This document shows positions 1-4,458 of a stretch of DNA of 7,301 bases, piece by piece. A program made the translations under genes and the position numbers. How positions within the stretch are numbered: position 1 is the first letter of the stretch; every line of letters starts with the position of its first letter. Origin of the DNA: Desulfobulbaceae bacterium (GTDB lineage: Bacteria > Desulfobacterota > Desulfobulbia > Desulfobulbales > SURF-16); the NCBI GenBank assembly GCA_024763495.1, contig JANTFJ010000121.1, forward strand, positions 1-7,301, given 5' to 3'. The notes under the pieces were generated by a model. The model was not told where the DNA came from. It saw only the letters and a list, made by a program, of their open reading frames with translations, and did not search any database.

Positions 1-150
1 GTAGAGTACGTCAATATATTTCAATCGTACGTTATTTCTTGTATGTTCCAGTGTCAATAAGTCCAGAAACTACCTAATATAATGCTGATTGACAAATATA
101 GATGTCTACGTACGTTATCCGTGAAAAAAGAGAGAGAACTTTAGACTCTC

Positions 151-191
151 AAGTTAATAAGTTACTTTAATTTAATTAATGTTATTAACTT
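151..191. repeat. 10-bp inverted repeat, AT-only loop region
   Basis: AAGTTAATAA (151-160) is perfectly inverted as TTATTAACTT (182-191), with a 21-nt AT-rich spacer. It could form a weak hairpin or be a protein-binding dyad. AT-rich DNA produces such matches easily, so its function is uncertain. A second small stem, GAGAG/CTCTC at 132-150, sits immediately to its left. Confidence 0.4.
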
Positions 192-257
192 TAAACTTAA
201 GGATAATTGTTACTGTTTACCTGACAGTTACGTTTTAATTTGTTGATCGTTTTTGTA

Positions 258-275
258 GGGTGGGCTGTGCCCCCC
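258..275. repeat. GC-rich hairpin in AT-rich DNA
   Basis: GGGTGGGC (258-265) and GCCCCCC (269-275) pair around a 3-nt loop with one mismatch. It is an isolated GC-rich stem inside very AT-rich DNA. It has no T-run after it on either strand, so it does not look like an intrinsic terminator. It resembles the short palindromic intergenic hairpins that are dispersed in many genomes. Whether it recurs elsewhere cannot be seen from one window. Confidence 0.35.
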
Positions 276-314
276 ATTATGGGAAATAAAATATCAAGTC
301 ATTTGCAATGCACT

Positions 315-350
315 ATAGATACGCTGCATAGATACGCTGCATAGATACGC
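315..350. repeat. 13-bp tandem repeat, 2.8 copies
   Basis: The unit ATAGATACGCTGC is present exactly at 315-327 and 328-340, followed by its first ten bases at 341-350. The copies are identical, which suggests recent slippage or duplication. It lies about 100 bp upstream of the perR promoter, so it might also be an iterated protein-binding site. Confidence 0.75.
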
Positions 351-382
351 CACGCCGACCTGATCACGAAAATTTTCGCCCC

Positions 383-402
383 CTGTAAACACTTACTTAC
401 AG
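383..402. promoter_or_regulatory. Dyad CTGTAA-N8-TTACAG, possible operator
   Basis: CTGTAA (383-388) and TTACAG (397-402) form a perfect 6-bp dyad with an 8-bp spacer, about 55 bp upstream of the -35 hexamer of perR. A perfect 12-bp palindrome (367-378) lies just before it. The position would suit a regulator of perR, but it does not match the Bacillus PerR box well, so no regulator is assigned. It is a guess from symmetry only. Confidence 0.25.
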
Positions 403-455
403 TAGTTAGCAAAATTATGGTGCTTACCCAGTGAGTAGCTGCTGAGAATTTTTAC

Positions 456-483
456 TTGCGATAAAATAAAAAATTAATATAAT
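456..483 (+). promoter_or_regulatory. Sigma70-like promoter of perR
   Basis: TTGCGA (456-461, four of six bases of the -35 consensus) is followed after 16 bp by TATAAT (478-483), a perfect -10 hexamer. Transcription would begin near 490, giving a leader of about 35 nt that contains a (TAA)5 run (485-499) and the ribosome binding site. Fur-family regulators often regulate themselves, and the AT-rich TAATA run over the -10 could hide a PerR-type box, but no clean box is visible. Confidence 0.55.
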
Positions 484-523
484 ATAATAATAATAATAAT
501 TACTGAATATTTGAGGTGAGTAT

Positions 524-925
524 ATGCTTACAGGATCAAAACTGAGAATGACCAAACAGCGCCAGCTGATTCTAGAGGAATTAAGCAAGGTCACAAGTCA
601 TCCGACTGCAGATGACATGTACCAGGTTTTGCGTAAAAAAATGCCGAGGATAAGCCTCGGGACAGTGTATCGAAACCTGGAAATCCTCTATGAAAACGGG
701 ATTATCCAAAAACTTGACGTTGGCGGTACCCAGAAAAGATTTGACGCCAATATCATACCCCATTACCATATACGTTGTACAATCTGTGGACGGGTGGCTG
801 ATATTCATATAGAGCCTCACATGGAACTGGAAACAGAAGCAAAGAAAGTTACTGATTTTGATATTATTCAGCACCGGGTCGAATTCCTGGGAATTTGTCC
901 CCAGTGTAAAAAAAGACAGTCATAA
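524..925 (+). CDS. perR: Fur-family peroxide regulator, PerR-type
   Basis: A 133-residue metal-dependent repressor of the Fur superfamily, of normal length. The N-terminal winged helix ends in a recognition helix around residues 43-55 (ISLGTVYRNLEIL). The C-terminal dimerisation domain has two CxxC pairs (C85/C88 and C125/C128) for the structural zinc. The five ligands of the Bacillus PerR regulatory metal site (H37, D85, H91, H93, D104) correspond, with a constant offset of 11, to H26, D74, H80, H82 and D93. All are conserved. The aspartate at position 74, where Fur proteins usually have glutamate, favours peroxide sensing over iron sensing. In PerR, Fe-catalysed oxidation of the two histidines releases DNA. 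The ATG at 524 is preceded by GAGGTGAG (513-520). The gene appears monocistronic, and the downstream SOR, ferritin and flavodiiron genes are plausible targets. Fur or Zur identity is less likely but cannot be excluded by sequence alone. Confidence 0.9.
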   Translation: MLTGSKLRMTKQRQLILEELSKVTSHPTADDMYQVLRKKMPRISLGTVYRNLEILYENGIIQKLDVGGTQKRFDANIIPHYHIRCTICGRVADIHIEPHMELETEAKKVTDFDIIQHRVEFLGICPQCKKRQS

Positions 926-957
926 TAAGTAATCTCTGTTAACAATTCCAACAGGGC

Positions 958-1103
958 TCAATAAAGTACACCTGGACGACGACAATCCCATAATTGTAAG
1001 GAATTCAGGGACAGCGCCATGTGCGTGCTTCAGCCCTGCATAAGACATCGGTATATCGCAGGGTTGAAGCATGTGCAGGGTGGTGTTCATGGAGATTTAG
1101 AAT
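958..1103 (+). repeat. Structured palindromic repeat, copy 1
   Basis: This is the first of two diverged direct copies (the other at 1214-1362) of an unidentified element. Homology starts at a block TCAATAAA-N2-ACACCT-N-GAC (958-977). It then covers a palindromic core: an outer stem 993-1000 with 1096-1103 (one G:G mismatch), conserved TTCAGGGA (1004-1011), a long hairpin 1020-1039 with 1058-1077, and conserved GGGTGGTGTTCATGGAG (1078-1094). The hairpin is about 20 bp and pairs completely if G:U wobbles are allowed on the plus-strand RNA; the loop is 18 nt. Read as the opposite strand, the wobbles would be A:C mismatches, which suggests that the functional molecule is plus-strand RNA. It lies 3' of perR. 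It could be a structured RNA or an ERIC-like non-autonomous mobile repeat. Confidence 0.7.
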
Positions 1104-1213
1104 ATCGTCCATTTTGGTTATTTCTTGGCATAAACCGAATATTTACCAACTACACCAGCATGGCCGGATCAAATTTTTTCCAGCCACCCCATACATGAAA
1201 ATACGGATAGTGA

Positions 1214-1362
1214 TCAATAAACCACACCTTGACTTTTGAGAAGGCACGGCCTGTAAGCGTTTCAGGGATGCCGCCATGTGCCCGTTTCAACGCTCGCGAC
1301 AATACATCAGGTATATCGCGGCGTTTAAACGGGTGCAGGGTGGTGTTCATGGAGCGCTTACA
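1214..1362 (+). repeat. Structured palindromic repeat, copy 2
   Basis: This is the second copy of the element at 958-1103, roughly 70% identical in the core by eye. The outer stem TGTAAGCG/CGCTTACA (1252-1259 with 1355-1362) is perfect. The inner hairpin pairs 1277-1293 with 1321-1337, with one C:U mismatch, and continues through CGCGA/TCGCG (1295-1299 with 1316-1320) around a one-base bulge. Compared with copy 1, four base pairs changed on both sides and still pair: 1282/1332, 1283/1331, 1285/1329 and 1292/1322. The loop and flanking blocks (TTCAGGGA, GCCATGTG, GTATATCGC, GTGCAGGGTGGTG, TTCATGGAG) stay nearly identical. It lies about 100 bp upstream of dfx. The 110 nt between the two copies (1104-1213) contain no gene that I can support. 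Confidence 0.7.
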
Positions 1363-1379
1363 AAATACGCATTGTGCTT

Positions 1380-1401
1380 CCCGCTACTTGCGGGGTATTT
1401 T
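1380..1401 (+). terminator. Possible weak intrinsic terminator upstream of dfx
   Basis: CCCGC (1380-1384) and GCGGG (1390-1394) form a perfect 5-bp hairpin with a 5-nt loop, followed by GTATTTT. It would end transcripts that run through the two palindromic repeats before dfx is reached. The stem is short and the T-run is interrupted, so termination may be weak. The TTGCGG inside the hairpin (1388-1393) and GATAAT (1413-1418) could instead be a poorly spaced (19 bp) dfx promoter. Confidence 0.35.
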
Positions 1402-1464
1402 CACGGTAAAACGATAATAAATGCTCAGGCACTAACTACCACATTACTTTAACAGGAGAATAAT

Positions 1465-1839
1465 ATGACGAAACAGATGCAGATTTACAAATGTGAAATA
1501 TGCGGCAATATAGTTGAACTACTTCATGCCGGGGCAGGCGAACTGGTCTGTTGCGGTCAACCCATGAAACTTTATGAAGAAAACACAGTTGACGCGGCAA
1601 AGGAAAAGCATGTACCGGTTATATCAAAAACTATTGGCGGCTACCTGGTCAAAGTCGGCTCTGAAGCACATCCAATGGAATCAAAACATAATATAGAATG
1701 GATTGAGCTGATTGGCGGCAGTAAGGTCATCCGGCATAATCTTATTCCGGGTGACGATCCTGAGGCGGAATTCTCTACGGATGCTAAAGATGTCAGCGCC
1801 AGGGCTTTCTGTAATCTTCACGGCCTCTGGAGGAGTTAA
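1465..1839 (+). CDS. dfx: Desulfoferrodoxin (two-iron superoxide reductase)
   Basis: A 124-residue cytoplasmic superoxide reductase, full length for the two-iron class. It reduces superoxide to hydrogen peroxide without making O2, usually with electrons from rubredoxin. The N-terminal desulforedoxin-like domain has the four cysteines of iron centre I (C10, C13, C29, C30). The catalytic domain has the EKHVP motif (E47, K48, H49) and the remaining centre II ligands H69, H75, C116 and H119 in the terminal CNLHGLW segment, so both centres are complete. The ATG is preceded by AGGAG (1454-1458) at good spacing. Ferritin begins 2 nt after its stop, and the ferritin ribosome binding site lies in the last codons of dfx, so the two are almost certainly co-transcribed and perhaps translationally coupled. 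No rubredoxin gene is nearby. Confidence 0.96.
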   Translation: MTKQMQIYKCEICGNIVELLHAGAGELVCCGQPMKLYEENTVDAAKEKHVPVISKTIGGYLVKVGSEAHPMESKHNIEWIELIGGSKVIRHNLIPGDDPEAEFSTDAKDVSARAFCNLHGLWRS

Positions 1840-1841
1840 CC

Positions 1842-2351
1842 ATGTTAAATCCAAAAATGGAAGAGGCTTTAAATAACCAGGTAACTGCTGAGCTTTATTC
1901 TGCTTATTTTTATCTGGCAATGAGTTCCTACTGCGAATCAATAAGCCTGTCCGGCTGCGCCAAATGGATGCGTGCCCAGGCCCAGGAAGAACTTTATCAC
2001 GGCATAAAAATTTATGATTATATCAACGAAAGGGGCGGTCGAGCTGTTATGGCTGCTATAGACAAACCACCGGCAGAATGGGAATCAATCCAGGACATGT
2101 TTGCGGCAGTGCTGGCTCATGAACAGAAAGTAACCGGCCTTATTAACGACCTGATGAACATGGCCCAGGACGAACGTGATCATGCCTCTACCAGTTTTCT
2201 CCAGTGGTTCATTGATGAACAGGTTGAGGAAGAAGCTTCGGTTGGCGAGGTTGTCGATAAGCTAAAACTTATCGGTAAGGACGGCAACGGCCTTTTTGTC
2301 ATGGATAGAGAGCTTGGCCGGCGAATATTTACCCCGCCGGCAGCGGGTTAG
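1842..2351 (+). CDS. ftn: Non-haem ferritin (FtnA-type)
   Basis: A 169-residue four-helix-bundle ferritin, close to the usual bacterial length. The ferroxidase residues are at the same positions as in E. coli FtnA: E17, E50, H53, E94, Q127 and E130. The E49-E50-L-Y-H53 motif on helix B is also clear. The protein should assemble into a 24-subunit shell that oxidises Fe(II) and stores it as a mineral, lowering the iron available for Fenton chemistry. No haem-ligating methionine typical of bacterioferritin is evident, so a ferritin call is preferred. The ribosome binding site GGAGGAG (1829-1835) overlaps the end of dfx, and the ATG is 2 nt after the dfx stop. Pairing with superoxide reductase fits a joint response to oxygen and free iron. 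Confidence 0.95.
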   Translation: MLNPKMEEALNNQVTAELYSAYFYLAMSSYCESISLSGCAKWMRAQAQEELYHGIKIYDYINERGGRAVMAAIDKPPAEWESIQDMFAAVLAHEQKVTGLINDLMNMAQDERDHASTSFLQWFIDEQVEEEASVGEVVDKLKLIGKDGNGLFVMDRELGRRIFTPPAAG

Positions 2352-2365
2352 TATCAATTCAAAAT

Positions 2366-2431
2366 GAGTAAGCGTTTACCGGCACCTCACGGAGTCGGAG
2401 TTTATGCCCTGTTTTTCAGGGTGCTTACCTC
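2366..2431 (+). promoter_or_regulatory. Foldable intergenic leader of the flavodiiron gene
   Basis: The 112-nt gap between ferritin and the flavodiiron gene has an outer helix, GTAAGC (2368-2373) with GCTTAC (2423-2428), extended by GAG/CTC around a bulge. It encloses a perfect hairpin CCCTG-TTTTT-CAGGG (2407-2421) and a second weaker stem, CCG/CGG with inner CTC/GAG (about 2379-2398). Together they make a three-way-junction shape. An alternative pairing, GCACC (2382-2386) with GGTGC (2420-2424), competes with it, as in attenuators and riboswitches. There is no T-run, so it is not a standard terminator. It may be a structured 5' leader, an RNA processing site or a chance fold; I do not match it to a named riboswitch. 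Confidence 0.4.
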
Positions 2432-2463
2432 TTGATAGCGTTTAATTTAAAAGAGGAATAAAA

Positions 2464-3657
2464 ATGACTACTACAAGAGAAATTAAGAAAAACGTCCACT
2501 GGGTTGGCGCGGTAGACTGGGATATCAGAGATTTTCACGGTTACTCAACCAACAAGGGCTCAACTTATAATTCATACCTGGTAATGGATGAAAAAATTAC
2601 CCTTTTTGATACGGTGAAAAAACCATTTAAAAATGATCTTCTTCATCATATTCATGAGCTTACTGAGCCCGAAAAAATTGATTATATCGTTGTCAACCAT
2701 GTTGAAATGGATCATACCGGCTGCCTGCCGGAGATGATTGAGTTGATAAAACCTGAAAAAGTTTTCTGCTCCCCTATGGGCCACAAGGCCCTGCTCAGTC
2801 ATTTTCACCGGGAAGACTGGCCCTATGAAATTGTCAAAAGCGGCGACAGTATCAGTCTTGGAGAAAAAACCGTTCAATTTCTTGAAACCAAGATGCTTCA
2901 TTGGCCGGACAGCATGTTTTCCTATATCCCTGAAGATAAGCTGTTGATCTCCAGCGATGGTTTTGGCCAGCACTGGGCCACCTCGGAACGTTTTGACGAT
3001 GAAGTCAACATGAATGAATTAATGGCTCATGCCGCTAAATATTATGCCAATATCCTGATGATTTTTTCTCCCAATGCCCGCAAGCTCCTGGAAAAAGTTG
3101 CGGAACTGGGGCTTGAAATTGACATGATTGCCCCGGATCATGGTTTGATATGGCGAAAAAATGTAGCTGGGATTCTCGAATCTTATGGAATCTGGTCTCG
3201 CCAGGAAGCAGGAAAAAAGGCGGTAGTGGTCTATGACACCATGTGGCACAGTACGGAAAAAATGGCCAAGTCCATCTATAAAGGATTGCTGCAGGAAGGA
3301 ATTTCAATAAAGATGATGGATCTTAAAGTAAGCCATCGCAGTGATATCGTTACCGAAGTTCTTGACGCTAAAGCTGTGCTCTTTGGCTCTCCCACTTTAA
3401 ATAACGGCATGCTGCCCAGCATGGCCGATTTGCTGACCTATCTTAAAGGTCTCAGGCCAAGCGGTAAAATAGGGGCTGCCTTCGGTTCTTTTGGATGGTC
3501 TGGTGAAGCAGTGAAACATATCAATAATTACATGGAACAGATGAAATTTGATATAGTTGATCCGGGGGTTAAGGTCAAAAATGTACCCACCCATGAAAAT
3601 TATCAGGTGTGCTTTGATCTAGGCGTCAAGGTTGGAAAGGCCATTAAAGGTGAGTGA
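2464..3657 (+). CDS. fprA: Flavodiiron protein (rubredoxin:oxygen oxidoreductase type)
   Basis: A 397-residue class A flavodiiron protein, with no extra C-terminal rubredoxin or flavin-reductase domain. It reduces O2 to water, or NO to N2O, in the cytoplasm with electrons usually delivered by rubredoxin. The N-terminal metallo-beta-lactamase-like domain (about 1-250) has the full set of diiron ligands: H79, E81, D83 and H84 in HVEMDH, H146 in LHWPD, D165 and H226 (APDHG). The C-terminal flavodoxin-like domain (about 253-397) starts with the FMN phosphate-binding loop VVVYDTMWHSTEKMA. The full second-metal ligand set argues for an active oxidoreductase. A GAGG ribosome binding site at 2453-2456 precedes the ATG. 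The gene follows dfx-ferritin on the same strand, and the next gene overlaps its end by 8 bases. O2 versus NO as the main substrate cannot be told from sequence. Confidence 0.95.
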   Translation: MTTTREIKKNVHWVGAVDWDIRDFHGYSTNKGSTYNSYLVMDEKITLFDTVKKPFKNDLLHHIHELTEPEKIDYIVVNHVEMDHTGCLPEMIELIKPEKVFCSPMGHKALLSHFHREDWPYEIVKSGDSISLGEKTVQFLETKMLHWPDSMFSYIPEDKLLISSDGFGQHWATSERFDDEVNMNELMAHAAKYYANILMIFSPNARKLLEKVAELGLEIDMIAPDHGLIWRKNVAGILESYGIWSRQEAGKKAVVVYDTMWHSTEKMAKSIYKGLLQEGISIKMMDLKVSHRSDIVTEVLDAKAVLFGSPTLNNGMLPSMADLLTYLKGLRPSGKIGAAFGSFGWSGEAVKHINNYMEQMKFDIVDPGVKVKNVPTHENYQVCFDLGVKVGKAIKGE

Positions 3658-4330
3658 AAGAAAGATAAAGAAACAACTGCCGGGACTGCTCCAGGGTGAC
3701 CTGGAAACAGCCCTGGCAGAAATAAGCAAATTGTCGGTTCAACCGGCTCTCTCCGGGCTGATATCCTGTCTCTTTCGTACCGAGGAGTTGATTAAATGGC
3801 ATGCGGTTACAGCAATCGGCCAGTTGATGAATGACCTGGCCGGGCGTGACATTGAAGCTGCCAGGGTAGTCATGCGGCGCCTCCTGTGGAGCATGAACGA
3901 GGAATCCGGCGGCATCGGCTGGGGCATTCCCGAGGCCATGGCTGAAATCATGGCCATTAACAGCCGGCTTGCCAAAGAATACGCTAATATGCTGGTTTCC
4001 TATATGCGGGAGGAAAATTATTTAGAACTGCCGGCCCTGCAGCGCTGTCTACTCTGGGGAATAGCCCGGCTGGCCCAGGTTCGCCCTGAACTCCTGCTTT
4101 CTTATGACGCGGATGGTTATCTTTCCGATTACCTGGAATCACGTGATCGAACAGTAGTTGGACTGGCAGCCCGGGCCTTTGGTTTCCTGAAGGTTAAAGA
4201 TGCCGTTCCCCACCTGGAGCTATTGGTTGACGATCCCCAGACTCTCCGTATTTATGAAGACAACCAGTTTATTGACACTACTGTGGGACAGCTAGCCGGG
4301 AGAGCCCTGGAACTGATCACCGCCTCATAG
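3650..4330 (+). CDS. HEAT-like repeat protein, DVU0298-like, function unknown
   Basis: A 226-residue, mostly helical soluble protein with no signal peptide or membrane segment. Repeated helical pairs such as IKWHAVTAIGQLM, LQRCLLWGIARLAQV and VVGLAARAFGFLKVKDAVPHLE resemble HEAT/PBS-lyase repeats, which are usually protein-interaction scaffolds. A central conserved-looking segment, ARVVMRRLLWSMNEESGGIGWG, matches my memory of a Desulfovibrio family named after DVU0298; I cannot verify that match here. I chose GTG at 3650 because GGAAAGG (3633-3639) lies 10 nt upstream and the product then begins SERKIKKQLPGLL. A TTG at 3632 would add six residues. The start overlaps the flavodiiron stop by 8 nt, which points to translational coupling and a related role, perhaps as a partner or assembly factor. 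That role is inference from position only. Confidence 0.8.
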   Translation: MSERKIKKQLPGLLQGDLETALAEISKLSVQPALSGLISCLFRTEELIKWHAVTAIGQLMNDLAGRDIEAARVVMRRLLWSMNEESGGIGWGIPEAMAEIMAINSRLAKEYANMLVSYMREENYLELPALQRCLLWGIARLAQVRPELLLSYDADGYLSDYLESRDRTVVGLAARAFGFLKVKDAVPHLELLVDDPQTLRIYEDNQFIDTTVGQLAGRALELITAS

Positions 4331-4335
4331 TACAC

Positions 4336-4449
4336 GTTCCATGAACAAGCACCCCGCACACGATTCAACCCTGCGATTAAGCCGGGCTGATGGCGATGAT
4401 AAGCGAGCCTGCGAGACTTCGAAGATTAGGTGCCCTGTGAGCAGTTACC
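4336..4449 (-). repeat. Structured palindromic repeat, copy 3 (partial)
   Basis: The minus strand of the convergent gap carries a third relative of the elements at 958-1103 and 1214-1362. The best-conserved part is the 3' half (4336-4377). It includes ATCGCAGGGTTGAA, identical to copy 1 over 14 nt, then TGTGC, GGGTG and GTTCATGGA; about four of five bases match copy 1 by eye. The stem TCAGCCC/GGGTTGA (4384-4390 with 4365-4371, minus-strand RNA) persists, again with a G:U pair. The 5' half is diverged, though GTAA and CAGGG blocks remain near 4429-4448. It lies 3' of the radical SAM gene in the same orientation, just as copies 1 and 2 lie 3' of perR. No T-run follows, so it is not an obvious terminator. 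Confidence 0.6.
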
Positions 4450-4458
4450 TTTTTTACT

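Larger units (their letters stand above)
1..455. other. AT-rich gene-free region upstream of perR
   Basis: I see no coding region here on either strand. The stretch is much richer in A and T than the genes to its right. It holds a 10-bp direct repeat (CGTACGTTAT at 26-35 and 109-118), a 10-bp inverted repeat at 151-191, a GC-rich hairpin at 258-275, a 13-bp tandem repeat at 315-350, a 12-bp perfect palindrome (CGAAAATTTTCG, 367-378) and a dyad at 383-402. This mixture is typical of an old insertion scar or an accessory junction, but no recognisable transposase remnant is visible. Confidence 0.6.

Noticed and set aside
315..350. CRISPR-like array
   Set aside because: The 13-bp units are directly abutting with no spacers, and no cas gene is present.
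936..954. CTGTT/AACAG hairpin after perR as a terminator
   Set aside because: It has only five pairs, mostly A-U, with no following T-run.
1150..1350. 66-codon open frame on the minus strand across repeat copy 2
   Set aside because: It has no ribosome binding site, lies almost entirely in a palindromic repeat whose changes are explained by base pairing, and its frame is not kept in copy 3. It is kept as a finding, not annotated as a gene.
2572..2973. 133-codon open frame on the minus strand
   Set aside because: It is a shadow of the flavodiiron gene, which has all catalytic residues on the plus strand.
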